Shown piece after piece: positions 1-11,100 of a stretch of 64,000 bases of DNA. Every line of letters starts with the position of its first letter. Position 1 is the first letter of the stretch. The notes under the pieces are model-generated. The model saw only the letters and a list, made by a program, of their open reading frames with translations. It had not been told where the DNA came from and searched no databases. This stretch comes from an uncultured Bacteroides sp. (GTDB lineage: Bacteria > Bacteroidota > Bacteroidia > Bacteroidales > Bacteroidaceae), in contig UQTJ01000001.1 in NCBI GenBank assembly GCA_900544075.1, positions 251,573 to 315,572 of the forward strand, read 5' to 3'. The position numbers were made by a program, and so were the translations under genes.

Positions 1-1394
1 CTTGTAGCCCAGTCCTTGTTGGCCTTAGCCACCATACGCTGTTCCAGCAACATATCTACTACCTTACCGTAAGCTTCCTCGCGTGCAGCATTGTTCTCAG
101 CATCAGCCTTCAAGCCTAAAATATCGAATACAAACATATTAAAGACTTCCTTAAGTTCCTTCAAATCGTCTTCGCTGATAGTAGCCTTCTTGTCGATTAC
201 AGTATTAATCATACGTGTAGCATCGAAAAGATGAGATATCACGATAGGAGTATTGAGGTCGTCGTTCATCGCATCGTAACACTTCTCACGAAGTCCGGCA
301 GGTTCAATACCGCTTGTAGTCTTCGAAGGAGTGATGCGTTCAAGGTTCTTCACACCTTCCATCAAGCGCTCAAGACCTTTTTCGGCTGCCTGAAGAGCTT
401 CGTTGCTGAAGTCTACAGTGCTGCGATAATGCGCCTGAAGGATGAAGAAACGGATTGTCATAGGCGAATAAGCCTGTGCAAGCAGTTTGTTGCTACCGGT
501 GAAGAATTCATCAAGAGTGATGAAGTTACCCAATGACTTACCCATCTTCTGTCCGTTGATGGTAATCATGTTGTTGTGCATCCAGTAGCGCACCATATCG
601 TGTCCCTGTGAAGCCACACTCTGCGCAATCTCACATTCATGGTGAGGGAACACAAGGTCCATACCTCCACCGTGAATATCAAATGTCTCGCCCAGATATT
701 TCTTTCCCATAGCAGTACATTCGCAGTGCCATCCCGGGAAACCGTTGCTCCATGGCGATGGCCAACGCATGATATGTTCCGGCTGAGCACATTTCCAGAG
801 GGCGAAATCCGCAGGATTATGTTTTTCCTGCTGACCGTCCAACTCGCGTGTAGTATTCAGTACATCGTCAAGATTTCTGCCCGACAATTTTCCATAGTGA
901 TGATCCTTATTATATTTCGCAACATCGAAATAAACAGAGCCCTGGCTTTCGTAGGCATATCCGTTCTTAAGGATTTCCTCTACTAACTGTATCTGTTCGA
1001 TGATATGTCCCGAAGCATGAGGCTCGATGCTTGGAGGAAGCACGTTAAGAGCTTCCATAGCCTTGTGATAGCGGTTCAGATAATACTGCACCACTTCCAT
1101 AGGTTCAAGCTGTTCAAGGCGTGCCTTCTTTGCTATCTTGTCCTCACCGTCGTCGGCATCATGTTCCAAATGGCCCACATCAGTGATATTGCGAACATAA
1201 CGTACTTTATATCCAAGATGTGTAAGATAACGGAAAAGAATGTCAAAAGTAATTGCCGGACGTGCATGTCCAAGATGGGCATCACCATACACGGTAGGTC
1301 CGCACACATACATGCCCACATGCGGTGCGTGAGCCGGCTTGAAAAGTTCCTTCGTACGGCTCAGTGTATTGTAGATTAAGAGTTTATTTTCCAT
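1..1394 (-). CDS. cysS: Cysteinyl-tRNA synthetase, 3' end outside window
   Basis: This enzyme charges tRNA-Cys with cysteine in the cytoplasm. I translated the minus strand from the ATG at 1394 and the frame stays open to base 1, giving the first 464 or so residues of a protein usually near 460-500 residues. The class I signature HLGH lies at residues 40-43 and the KMSKS-type loop reads KMGKS at residues 283-287. The zinc-ligand region is visible as Cys31, then a WHCE stretch and an HHECE stretch. A -7 promoter box sits 26 bases upstream of the start. It is a housekeeping gene that borders the arabinan locus, and nothing in it looks damaged. The family call is very secure; only the C-terminus is unseen. 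Confidence 0.97.
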   Translation of the reverse strand, partial: MENKLLIYNTLSRTKELFKPAHAPHVGMYVCGPTVYGDAHLGHARPAITFDILFRYLTHLGYKVRYVRNITDVGHLEHDADDGEDKIAKKARLEQLEPMEVVQYYLNRYHKAMEALNVLPPSIEPHASGHIIEQIQLVEEILKNGYAYESQGSVYFDVAKYNKDHHYGKLSGRNLDDVLNTTRELDGQQEKHNPADFALWKCAQPEHIMRWPSPWSNGFPGWHCECTAMGKKYLGETFDIHGGGMDLVFPHHECEIAQSVASQGHDMVRYWMHNNMITINGQKMGKSLGNFITLDEFFTGSNKLLAQAYSPMTIRFFILQAHYRSTVDFSNEALQAAEKGLERLMEGVKNLERITPSKTTSGIEPAGLREKCYDAMNDDLNTPIVISHLFDATRMINTVIDKKATISEDDLKELKEVFNMFVFDILGLKADAENNAAREEAYGKVVDMLLEQRMVAKANKDWAT

Positions 1395-1419
1395 AATGCA
1401 TAAAAATTATGTTAGACCG

Positions 1420-1427
1420 CAAAGTTA
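1420..1427 (-). promoter_or_regulatory. -7 promoter box for cysS
   Basis: Read on the minus strand this is TAACTTTG, a match to the Bacteroides -7 consensus TAnnTTTG, 26 bases upstream of the cysS ATG. I did not find a convincing -33 box. Confidence 0.5.
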
Positions 1428-1526
1428 AAAATAAATTCTTTGACAGACATATACTACCGGCAATTTTCTTTTATAGAATCACTTCAACCCCTTGTTCTAA
1501 TAGCAATAACAAAACCGAGCAAAAAT

Positions 1527-2540
1527 CTATCCTACAATAGGCCACCCGTCTTCTGTCCATTTTATTGTACGTACATACAGCATAGGAGTACCGTCATTCT
1601 TAACGGAATAAGCATGAGCTATAAAATAATATTTCCCTTCAAACTTATATGCCGCACAATGTCCTATACCGGCCCAATTCTTATCTCCTTTTACAATTAT
1701 TGTTCCTCCTCCATGCTCCATGGATTTACCATCACGGTCAAGGTACGGGCCACGAACATCCTTGGAACGTCCCACAGCAACCTTATAATCACTCTTCAAC
1801 CCACGGCAACAATAATCAAACGAAACAAACAGATAGTAATATTCACCGTGCTTCATAATGAAAGGAGCCTCAACTGCACCATCACCAGCATCCTCGCTTT
1901 TCACACTGACAGAGCGCTGACGGCGCGAAATGGAATACCACTCCTGTGGCTCGGCCACAGCGTTAAGGTCGTCGGTAAGACGGACTAACTTTATTCCGTC
2001 CCAGAAAGAACCGAAAGTCATCCATGGTGTGCCCTTCTCGTCAATTATTATGTTTGGGTCTATAGCGTTCCACGAATCGCGGTTTGGAACAGACTGAATC
2101 ACCATTCCGTGGTCGGTCCATTTGAAACGCGGGTCTTTCCTGTCGAGAGTGGGAGTTGTGGCATGGCCTATAGCCGAGGTGTTCTTTCCGAAAGCCGAAC
2201 ATGAATAAAACAGGTGGTACAGGCCTCCGTGATAAATCACGTCGGGCGCCCAAGTATGCCCGTTATATCCGTCAATCAACTCTACAGCCCATTTGGGTGC
2301 TTCTGAAAAGACAGACGGTTCGAACTTCCAGTTCTTCATGTCGCGCGAGGACATCACGCTTATCCCCTGCCCCGTGGCAAAGAGATAATATGTATCTTTT
2401 TCTTTTATCATCACCGGGTCGTGGGTCATAACCTTATCGACGGTGATAATATCATCCGCTGCTGCCCGCGCTGATACGGGCAGTAAAGCGAATGATGAAC
2501 CAACAATAAATGCCGTTAATAACCGGATTCTAAGTTTCAT
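1527..2540 (-). CDS. GH43 endo-alpha-1,5-L-arabinanase, exported
   Basis: This 337-residue protein is a GH43 five-bladed propeller enzyme expected to cut alpha-1,5-L-arabinan. The N-terminus is a signal peptide ending near an ARA motif at about residues 24-26, with no lipobox, so it is probably periplasmic. The catalytic triad of the family can be placed: base Asp41 in HDP, the middle Asp in the NAIDPN motif, and the acid Glu in the VEAPF motif. The stretch NGHTWAPDV is typical of arabinanases. It is the last gene of the arabinan operon, starting 3 bases after the stop of the larger GH43 gene, so the two are co-transcribed. I infer that it shortens oligosaccharides already imported by SusC/D. 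No clear terminator hairpin follows it before cysS. The substrate is supported by context as well as by sequence. Confidence 0.88.
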   Translation of the reverse strand: MKLRIRLLTAFIVGSSFALLPVSARAAADDIITVDKVMTHDPVMIKEKDTYYLFATGQGISVMSSRDMKNWKFEPSVFSEAPKWAVELIDGYNGHTWAPDVIYHGGLYHLFYSCSAFGKNTSAIGHATTPTLDRKDPRFKWTDHGMVIQSVPNRDSWNAIDPNIIIDEKGTPWMTFGSFWDGIKLVRLTDDLNAVAEPQEWYSISRRQRSVSVKSEDAGDGAVEAPFIMKHGEYYYLFVSFDYCCRGLKSDYKVAVGRSKDVRGPYLDRDGKSMEHGGGTIIVKGDKNWAGIGHCAAYKFEGKYYFIAHAYSVKNDGTPMLYVRTIKWTEDGWPIVG

Positions 2541-2543
2541 ATA

Positions 2544-4496
2544 TTATGATTTTTTCTTCATCCAATTAGTTATGCTTCCGCTATTTTCATAACCACCACC
2601 AACGATAGTTACCTTACGCGGATTTGCTTCCCAGTCTACTTCTCGCTGGATATATATATTATTATTACCTATTGAAATAACATTCTTTTCTGCATCGAAC
2701 GACCATTTAACATTACTATCCCAAGCTTCTGAAGTAACACTTCCATCCTCGGCCAATGTTATAACTTTAGAAGCATACTGAGTAGCGCTACCGTCATTAG
2801 TACTATTATTAGGAGTAGGCTTAAACTGTATAAGCTCCCAGTCGCCTACGAGTTCAGATTTAGATATTGCAACCTGAGGCACTGCTCCATAACGTTCCGG
2901 CATTACAACAGGCCATCCTTCTTCAGTCCAGCGTATACTACGTACATGACCCATCATAATAGAATTACTATACTGATTACCTCCTACATTTGCAGGGAAT
3001 CTACCTTGTGAGGTATAGAACCAGTTACCGTTTCCATCATCAAAGATACCACAGTGTGATATACCTACCCATCCATAACCACTACTGAACTTATATGGTG
3101 CAGTTACAGCAGGATACATATCCTCTCCACTGGTTGCCTGCTTACCTTTCATATCCACATATGGTCCATCCGGATTTTCAGAACGTACAACACGTGTATT
3201 ATATGCTACGGCAAGCTGGCCATATGCAATAAACATATAATAATATCCGGTCTGAGGATTGTAGATTACGTCAGGACCTTCAGAACCCTGCCAACGGTTA
3301 TTATTTCTTTTTGCAACAAGTTTACCGTATGTATTTGCACTCCAATCAGATATCGCCCATGGCTTACCTAATTCAGTTTTTGTCTTACCTGTATTAGGGT
3401 CGATCTCAACTGCAGCGAAACCACTATGCCATGAACCGTAAATCATCCAATGTGCTCCACTTTCTGTTATAACATAAGTAGGGTCGATAGCATTGAAATA
3501 GAAATAAGCATCCCAATTTGACAAGCTGGCTCTACCCCATCCATCCAATGCCTTATCAGAAGAAGAGCATATTACCATTCCCTTGTCTTCCCACACGTTT
3601 GAAGCAGGATCTGATGTTTCCATAAGACCTATAAACGCACGTTCTGTCCATGAATTGTCAAAATTACTTTCAGTATTGGCAGCACCGGTCTTTATATAAT
3701 TATCAATCACTATGCTGTAATACATTCTGTACAGTCCGTCTTTGACTTTTCTTACTACCGGAGCCCAGTAACCATATGCAGGTTCTTCTATAGGTTCCAG
3801 TCCCATTTCAGCCCTATACTCATTAAGCTTTGTTTTAACCCATTCTGGTGTATCAAGCATTGTAGCTCCAAGATATTCCCATTCAACCAAGTCTTTTGAT
3901 CTGCGACAATGGAAGTGTCCGTGTCCTTCATGAGCATTACCGTATGAAGCATCTGTCTGATACATATAGTAATAACCGTATTCAGCCTTGAACACAGAAG
4001 GGTCGTGAACATTTGCCAGATTCCATTTTCTGCGCATATCCCATGTTGCGATAGAAGTATAGTTATCATCATAATCCGGAGCAACGTAATTATTAAGCTG
4101 TTCTTCAAGACTTACGTCGGCAGTAGTCGCTGTAATGGTTTCCGAATATATGTAACGGCTGTTACCGTAGATATAAGCACGTACATAATAAGGAGTATTG
4201 CTTTTCAAACCTGAAATAGTAACACTGAAATTTTCGTCTGCATCCAATACATTATCTTTGATAGTAGGATTCTGGACATTCAAGCTATAGCAGAAACCTT
4301 TTTTCACTATATTATTTACATCACCGCTCGCAGTTGATGTAACAGTCAAAGAGAAACCGGTCTTTTCACTTACAACAGGAGCAGATGCTGTTATACCGCT
4401 GTCGCTGCTGTATTCTATGTTATCCAATCCATCGGTACAAGCTGTAAAGCCGAAAGCCGTAAATAAGGATATCAAAAAGTATGATATTTTTTTCAT
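2544..4496 (-). CDS. Surface lipoprotein GH43 endo-arabinanase with extra domains
   Basis: This is a 650-residue multidomain GH43 enzyme, about twice the size of its neighbour. A lipobox ends at Cys20, and acidic residues follow, which suggests export to the cell surface. Residues about 36-126 form a fibronectin-III-like domain with a PYYVRAY strand. The GH43 domain runs from about 155 to 520, with catalytic base Asp165 in VHDP, a second Asp in FNAIDP, and a candidate acid Glu in GSEGPD. Residues about 545-650 form a C-terminal beta domain starting with a GDWEL strand, like the C-terminal domain of large arabinanases. I infer that this is the surface endo-enzyme that makes long arabino-oligosaccharides for SusC/D. 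It lies 69 bases after the binding lipoprotein gene in the same operon. Confidence 0.88.
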   Translation of the reverse strand: MKKISYFLISLFTAFGFTACTDGLDNIEYSSDSGITASAPVVSEKTGFSLTVTSTASGDVNNIVKKGFCYSLNVQNPTIKDNVLDADENFSVTISGLKSNTPYYVRAYIYGNSRYIYSETITATTADVSLEEQLNNYVAPDYDDNYTSIATWDMRRKWNLANVHDPSVFKAEYGYYYMYQTDASYGNAHEGHGHFHCRRSKDLVEWEYLGATMLDTPEWVKTKLNEYRAEMGLEPIEEPAYGYWAPVVRKVKDGLYRMYYSIVIDNYIKTGAANTESNFDNSWTERAFIGLMETSDPASNVWEDKGMVICSSSDKALDGWGRASLSNWDAYFYFNAIDPTYVITESGAHWMIYGSWHSGFAAVEIDPNTGKTKTELGKPWAISDWSANTYGKLVAKRNNNRWQGSEGPDVIYNPQTGYYYMFIAYGQLAVAYNTRVVRSENPDGPYVDMKGKQATSGEDMYPAVTAPYKFSSGYGWVGISHCGIFDDGNGNWFYTSQGRFPANVGGNQYSNSIMMGHVRSIRWTEEGWPVVMPERYGAVPQVAISKSELVGDWELIQFKPTPNNSTNDGSATQYASKVITLAEDGSVTSEAWDSNVKWSFDAEKNVISIGNNNIYIQREVDWEANPRKVTIVGGGYENSGSITNWMKKKS

Positions 4497-4565
4497 TTTA
4501 TTATTTGTTTAGGACATGCCGTTGCTTGTAAAAAAGAACGGCATGTATGTTTATGAAAATAATTA

Positions 4566-6371
4566 TTAATTACCGAAAACAAGATGGGAACCATCAACAG
4601 AAAGTAGAAATTCTAGATTATCAGTGTCAAGATTGTTCAATCCATAATAGTATTGTGTAGATTTTTGCCCTGTTGTACCTTCCATTGTTGCAAGAATATC
4701 AGCTGTGCCATCACCATTATTAGCTACGAAAACTGTTACTTTAGCTCCATTCATACCCTTAAGCCAATCTTCCCAAGGGCCTTGTGTTCCATAATGAACA
4801 CAAGCTGCATATCCATCACCCCATCCATAATTATCAGCTCTAGCAACAACTTTATGAGTATTGGAATTCTGCAAGATTACAAGGAAATTATTCCAATTAC
4901 CAGCCAAATTACTATAGTTTGTAAAAGATATGTACTTCGTTTCACCAGATGGCACTTTAAACACATCTGAAAAAACAGGATTTGCCCATATACTTGAATT
5001 ATCATCATTGCCCAACATGTTATCAGTATTAGTAACTTTAGTAGCAGAAGAAACTGAAACTTCAACTTGTAAAGTAGTTTCTACATCTTCATATGTTACA
5101 GTTATGTCCTGAGTACCAGTCTGAGCAAGTACATTAGAGAAAGTAATTTTTGAGTTATCAAGAATTATATTATTTCCTTCTGTATCAGTACCAGTAACCT
5201 CTATTCCAGCTGGATCAAATGCCAATGTATAACCTGTTAAAGAATTAATTCCACCTAAAGTGTAAAATTTATAAGCAGTACGTGTAGGTTTCTTTGTAAC
5301 TTTAATAGATTCAATCTTACTTATAACATTAAATTTAGCATTCGCCATAATAGGAGAGTCACAATTTTCACCCTTAAAAGTCTTATTATACACAGCTACA
5401 AGTGTTTTTTCACCGGCAGTATCCATATCAGGGATAGCAGAGAAACTTAGTTCCGAGGCTGTTACTGTTTTTGTAACTCCCTCTTCAAAAGTAACCTCTG
5501 CAGTTACTCCAGCCATAGCATCCTTAAGTTCTGTGCCAGCATCAACATTTGTAGGTACATTTAACAACTTCATTGATACCGGATTTTTATCAGCCGCAGA
5601 AGTACAACCACCTATCGGTTCAATATTTGTCTGTAGGAAGCCAATATAAGAACCTTCGACAGTCAAGAAACAACGAATATTAGTGTTACTCGGATCTGAG
5701 TTAAGATTTTCCCATTGATATGGTTGTTCATAAGTTTTTGTCACTTCTCCATTAGTCATCTTGACCTTGAAAGCATTTTCATCAGTTCTATCAACAGTGA
5801 CAGTAACTTTACCTGCTAATTTCTGAACATTCGGATCTTTTTCTCCATCCTCTACTGATGTCGGATTTAAAATCAATGTACTTGAGATATATGAAACATC
5901 CATATAATCAGTACCTGTAGGACACCACTGGGAATTCTTCCCCTCAGCATAATCAAAACGAATAGCAGCATATTCCTTGTATCCGTCGCCATTACGCACT
6001 GAATAATCATCATTGGTAAAAATCAAAACAAAATTCTTAAAATAAGTATTGTCTGTTGGGTTTAAATGCAAATTGAACACCGCATTCCATTTCTGTCCAT
6101 CAGGTATTACATAATACTTTGAGAAAGCAGTCCACCATCCACTCGTATAATCTGTATTTCCAAAACTATATACATCTTCCATCATGCCTTCAAGCACTTC
6201 CTCTTCCTGTTTATTCTCATCTTCTATTTCCTGAACCTTATCAGAGATCCAGTCTGGAGCATTAACCTCAAAGATTTCTCCACCTTCGCAACCTGTCAAT
6301 GCAAACAGCCCAAAAGCTGCAGAACAACATGCTAATGCTATTTTATTATAATTTCTCATTGTCTTAAACAT
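4566..6371 (-). CDS. Surface glycan-binding lipoprotein in SusE position
   Basis: This 601-residue lipoprotein has a lipobox at ALTGC, with Cys28 as the lipidated residue if the first ATG is used. A second in-frame ATG four codons on would also work. After the cysteine comes an acidic and Gln-rich stretch, then repeated beta-sandwich segments. Two stretches look like bacterial Ig-like domains (about residues 265-350 and 355-440), each followed by a Thr/Val-rich strand pattern. No catalytic motif is visible. It follows susD by 11 bases, which is where PULs encode their surface glycan-binding protein, so arabinan binding is inferred mainly from position. SusE-position proteins diverge quickly, so lack of a recognisable family is expected. 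Confidence 0.72.
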   Translation of the reverse strand: MFKTMRNYNKIALACCSAAFGLFALTGCEGGEIFEVNAPDWISDKVQEIEDENKQEEEVLEGMMEDVYSFGNTDYTSGWWTAFSKYYVIPDGQKWNAVFNLHLNPTDNTYFKNFVLIFTNDDYSVRNGDGYKEYAAIRFDYAEGKNSQWCPTGTDYMDVSYISSTLILNPTSVEDGEKDPNVQKLAGKVTVTVDRTDENAFKVKMTNGEVTKTYEQPYQWENLNSDPSNTNIRCFLTVEGSYIGFLQTNIEPIGGCTSAADKNPVSMKLLNVPTNVDAGTELKDAMAGVTAEVTFEEGVTKTVTASELSFSAIPDMDTAGEKTLVAVYNKTFKGENCDSPIMANAKFNVISKIESIKVTKKPTRTAYKFYTLGGINSLTGYTLAFDPAGIEVTGTDTEGNNIILDNSKITFSNVLAQTGTQDITVTYEDVETTLQVEVSVSSATKVTNTDNMLGNDDNSSIWANPVFSDVFKVPSGETKYISFTNYSNLAGNWNNFLVILQNSNTHKVVARADNYGWGDGYAACVHYGTQGPWEDWLKGMNGAKVTVFVANNGDGTADILATMEGTTGQKSTQYYYGLNNLDTDNLEFLLSVDGSHLVFGN

Positions 6372-6382
6372 TATTAGGTTAT

Positions 6383-8134
6383 TTATTCATTTAAATCAAC
6401 TACCGGACGTACTGTCCATCCTTTTTCACTGAAATAAACTGAATTGTCAGAACTGTTGTTTGCAGAGTTTCCTTTAAGATTAGGGTTCTTGTTGGTCAAT
6501 GTCTGAACAATAGGCAAGAATTCATGACCGGTAATATAAGTATCAAAAGAACACTTCAGTTCAGGGTCTGATGATATATCCGCATATCTTACAGGGTCTT
6601 TTACGTTCTTAGTAGAACGACGGAAAGTTCCATGTTCCTTAAGCTGTTGCAAACGTCCGTTGTCATAGAAGAATCCCCATCTTATCAAATCAAATCCACG
6701 TCCAAACTCACAGCCAAATTCCTTTGGTCTTTCTACATTGGCTATCTGCTCAAACAGTTTGTCGGGTGTATCAAAGTCTTTAGATTTCAAATCTGGTAAG
6801 TCTGCACGTCTGCGTACTTCATTAATCCAATCAATAGCTTTCTGTGTAGGACCGTTTACTTCATTCTCGCATTCTGCAGCACGAAGCAATACATCAGAAT
6901 AACGCATCAGGCGGATGTTTATACCGTCACGCAAACCTGTAACTACTGTGCTGTACAAACCCGTACGAAGATTAGTAAATTTGGCAATAGGCAATCCACC
7001 GTTAGTATTATTGGTATAAATGTCTTCTGTAGCAGAAAGTTCATGAGTATAGGCTACATTTCCAAACTCAAAACCTTCCCAGTCAGTTTCATATGTACCG
7101 ATAGTCCAATAAAGGCGTGGATCAAGTTTACCATCTGTTGTACGTTCTTTCTTAAACAGTTCATATAACCATGGAGATGCAGATATATCTGCCCAACCAC
7201 CATAAACACCAGGAGCAAAGTTACTTTCTATAGCAGAACCCTGAGTTGCATTAGGGCTTGTGTTTACCGGAGTCCATTCATCGTCTGTACCCTGTGAACC
7301 ATAATCGAGGAACTGTACTTCGAAAAGACTTTCGTCATTATTTTCGTAAGCAGAACCTTCTCTGAAGTTATCACCATAGTTGTCCATCAATCTATATGTA
7401 CCATATTTCTTGTTGATTATATCTTCAAGTACCACCAAAGCCTCTGAGAATTTATGGCGAACCATCAGAGTACGTGCATAATAGCCGGCTGCAGAACCAC
7501 AAGTGGCACGTCCGCCAGACCATTCACCACCCATATCACGTGATGGAAGCAGTTCCATAGCTCCAGAGAAATCCTTTTCTACCTGGTCGAGCACCTCGTC
7601 GTAAGAACTGTTCTCACCGTAAAGGCCTTCAAGTGAAGAATAACCTGCATAATCAAGAATGAGAGGTGGGTTCTGATAATAACCTACCAGATTGTAATAT
7701 GACAAACCTCTGAGAAACAAAGCCTGACCTTTAATGCGTCGCATGCTTTCAGACAGCTTGCTGTTGTCTTCATCACAACGTGAAAGGATAAAGTTACATA
7801 CATTTATTGTGTAATACCACTCGCGCCATGGCCACCATGTAATATCGGAAGTTACCTCGGCATTAAGGTCATCGAAAGGCAGGTACCATACCTGAGAAGA
7901 GTTCCAGGCTTCATCACCACGGCATACATCGATAGTATAGCCTACACGTGCATAAGAACCTTCCATACGGATATGGTTATAGGCAGCGATAACACTTTCT
8001 TCCAAATCATCGGCATTGAAACCGAAAGTGCTTGAAGTCTGTTGATTAGGATTTATCATTTCAAGTCTGTCAATACAAGAAGTAAAGGTTCCTAATCCGA
8101 AAAGGAGAGCAAGTGAATATATATTTAGTTTCAT
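6383..8134 (-). CDS. susD: SusD/RagB outer-membrane glycan-binding lipoprotein (arabinan)
   Basis: This 583-residue protein is a SusD-family lid for the adjacent TonB-dependent transporter. The lipobox ends at Cys20. The N-terminal half has the helical TPR-like SusD fold, with the typical GQALFLRGLSYYNLV stretch. The C-terminal RagB-like part contains IRLMRYSDVLLRAAE, RPKEFGCEFGRGFDLIRWG and a late FLPI motif. These are standard SusD landmarks. It starts 36 bases after susC on the same strand. The neighbouring GH43 and GH51 enzymes point to arabino-oligosaccharides as ligand. The gene symbol is used for the family, not for strict orthology to the starch protein. Confidence 0.95.
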   Translation of the reverse strand: MKLNIYSLALLFGLGTFTSCIDRLEMINPNQQTSSTFGFNADDLEESVIAAYNHIRMEGSYARVGYTIDVCRGDEAWNSSQVWYLPFDDLNAEVTSDITWWPWREWYYTINVCNFILSRCDEDNSKLSESMRRIKGQALFLRGLSYYNLVGYYQNPPLILDYAGYSSLEGLYGENSSYDEVLDQVEKDFSGAMELLPSRDMGGEWSGGRATCGSAAGYYARTLMVRHKFSEALVVLEDIINKKYGTYRLMDNYGDNFREGSAYENNDESLFEVQFLDYGSQGTDDEWTPVNTSPNATQGSAIESNFAPGVYGGWADISASPWLYELFKKERTTDGKLDPRLYWTIGTYETDWEGFEFGNVAYTHELSATEDIYTNNTNGGLPIAKFTNLRTGLYSTVVTGLRDGINIRLMRYSDVLLRAAECENEVNGPTQKAIDWINEVRRRADLPDLKSKDFDTPDKLFEQIANVERPKEFGCEFGRGFDLIRWGFFYDNGRLQQLKEHGTFRRSTKNVKDPVRYADISSDPELKCSFDTYITGHEFLPIVQTLTNKNPNLKGNSANNSSDNSVYFSEKGWTVRPVVDLNE

Positions 8135-8170
8135 ACGATATATTTTTAGTATTTATATATTGGATGACAA

Positions 8171-11100
8171 TTAGAATGTAAAATGAACTCCGCACATGAA
8201 TGTACGTGCTGTTGGATATGAACAGAAGTTATAACCCGGTGTGAATGTACCACCTGCATAGTCCACATTATAGCCATGATAACCGGTAAATGTATACAAG
8301 TTCTGTGCAGATACATACAAGCGTACATCTGACACATATTTACCGAACCATTTATCAGGGAAGTTATAACCTAATTCCACATTTGCAATTTTCCAATAAG
8401 CTGCATTCTGAATCTTGCGCTGGCTGAAGAGGTCATTCCATGCAAGGCTGGCATTATTGGTTATGTAAGTACGTGGAACATCTGAGATATAAGTGCTTCC
8501 ATCTTCACTGAAACGGTTGGCATCAAGAATAGCTACATCCTTATTACCCCAACCATAGCAAGAGTTCAAGGAGTTGTAGATATCATCACTTACATGATAG
8601 TTCAAAGCACCGAAAGTAGAGATACTTAAATCAAAACCTTTATATTCAAAACGTGCGCTAAGACCGAAGTTAATCTTTGGCAGACCGCTACCAAGCACAA
8701 CCTGGTCGTATGCATCCACTTTACCATCAGGAGTACCGTCAGGACCGCTCAAGTCTTTATAAAGACAGTCACCAATCTGGGCACCTTCCTGTGTAGCATG
8801 GTTATCAAGGTCTTCTTGTGTACGTGCTATACCTTCATACACCCAACCATAGAACTGACCGATTTCTTCACCTACGTTTGTTATATATGCTCCTGAAATA
8901 TAAGAGTCTGTACCGAAGCCTAATGAAGTTACACGGTTTTTCAATGTACTGAGGTTACCGGAGAATTCATATTTGAAAGGATTGTCATGATTACGATAAG
9001 TAGCAGAGAACTCAAAACCGGAGTTTTCCATAGATGCCGCGTTCATCGTCACTTTTTCATTAGAAACTCCAGCCTGCTCCGGCACAGGTACCTCATACAG
9101 CAGGTCTGTACTTGTGTTCTTATACCATTCAGCAGTGAACTCCAGTCTATTGCGGAAAAATGCCAAGTCCACACCCACATTATACGTTTTCTTCTTCTCC
9201 CAAGCTAAATTGTTGTCCACAAAGGTAGAAATTGCCGAACCTGTCACAGGCGAATTATTGAAGCTGTAAGTCATATTGTTACGCGCCATTACTGCCTGAT
9301 ACATGTACTCACCTATATTCTCGTTACCAAGTTCACCATAGCTGGCACGGAACTTGAACATATTTACAACATCAGTATTGAAAGGGAAGAAATTTTCCTT
9401 ATCAAAACGCCAACCTACAGACACTGAAGGGAAAGTTCCCCAACGTATGCTTCTTGTCAGACGAGAGCTGGCATCTCTACGGACTGTTGCTGAGAACAAA
9501 TATCTGTCATCATAATTATAGTTGATACGACCGATATAAGATAAAATAGCATGCTTATACTCAAAACTTTCCGAATATGTATCCGAACCGTTCTGAAGTT
9601 GGAGGAAGTAAGGTTCAGTGAAATCCAATCCCCATCCTGTCAGCAAGTCTGTGTTTTCTTCTTCAAAAGTCTGACCGGCAATCACATTTATATGATGATT
9701 TCCTATTGTACCATCATAAGTAAGCACATTTTCAATCAATGCATCCGAGTATATACGTGAGGCTTTTGTCAGGCGTTCATTGCTTTTTGCCAAATAAACA
9801 CGGTTACTCTGTACCCATGAAGGAATCCATGTAAAGTCTTTACAGTTAGTCTTACTGTAAGAAAGATTCAATTTATAGTTAAGTTTATGATTCTTGCTGT
9901 CAACACCTATCATTTTGAGAAGGTCAACATCTGCCGATGCAGTTCCCACAAATCTGTCAACACGTGTATTACGCTGCATCAGATTGTTTATAAGCAATGG
10001 GTTGGATGCAGAAATATCACCATGTATGTCATCATAATAAACTCCGTAACCGTAAGCATCGTAATTGAAGTCATTTGCAATACCAACTTTGTCGTCAAGA
10101 GCCCATGTAGACTCATCATAAGCCTTTATTGTAGGCTGCATCAGCAAAGTTCCACGCAATACGTTAGTTACGTCACCATATAATCCCTGAACATATTCCG
10201 AAGCATTTGACAATCCCATGTTATCCTGATCCGAATGGGAATAAACAATACTGGTATGGAATTTCACAAACTTAGTGTCCATAGTATTGTTTACACGCGC
10301 CGTAAAACGTTCATAATTAGGGCCTGCACCTTCAAGAGTTCCTTTCTGGTTAAAGTAGTCCAATGCTACATTATAAGTATTGTGTGCACCACCACCGGAA
10401 AGATTTACATTATGATTCTGACGGATACCAGTCTTGAAAACCTCTTTAAACCAATCTGTATTGGTATTATCCTGAAAACGGTATTTACCTGTAGCGCTGT
10501 CAAGATGATATCCTCCCGGAATTGGAGTATCAGAATTAACGCATGCCTGACCGACATATTGACTGTACTGGTCGGCATCCATTACATCATATACATTGTC
10601 AGGGATGTAATCGACACCAAAATATCCATTATAATCCACTTTCAGAGGTTGGTCTTTCTGACCTCGTTTGGTAGTGATAATAACCACACCATTAGCTGCA
10701 CGGGAACCGTAAATAGCAGCAGCCGAGGCATCTTTCAACACCTGAATTGTTTCTATATCATTAGAAGAGAAATCACGTATGGAAGTTCCCATAGGAACAC
10801 CGTCAATTACATAAAGAGGGGCAGTACTTCCGAAAGAACCGATACCACGGATACGAACTGAAGGATCGGCACCAGGCTGACCGTCTGATGTGATTTGCAC
10901 ACCTGCAACCTTTCCTTCAAGCATAGAAGATATATTTGAATGTGAAACCTGTTTCAAAGCCTCAGCATCTACTACAGATACAGAACCTGTCAAATCCGAC
11001 TTTTTCTGTGTACCGTAACCTACAACGACTACCTGCTCAAGCATCAAATCGTCTGTCTGCAGTTGAATCGGTTCCAGGACTGCTCTATTGCGAACAGCTA

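Noticed and set aside
639..986. Plus-strand open frames inside the cysS region
   Set aside because: They lie antisense to a clear cysteinyl-tRNA synthetase and show no family motif.
10235..10861. 208-codon plus-strand open frame
   Set aside because: It is antisense to the SusC plug and barrel and its composition is that of a reverse-strand shadow.
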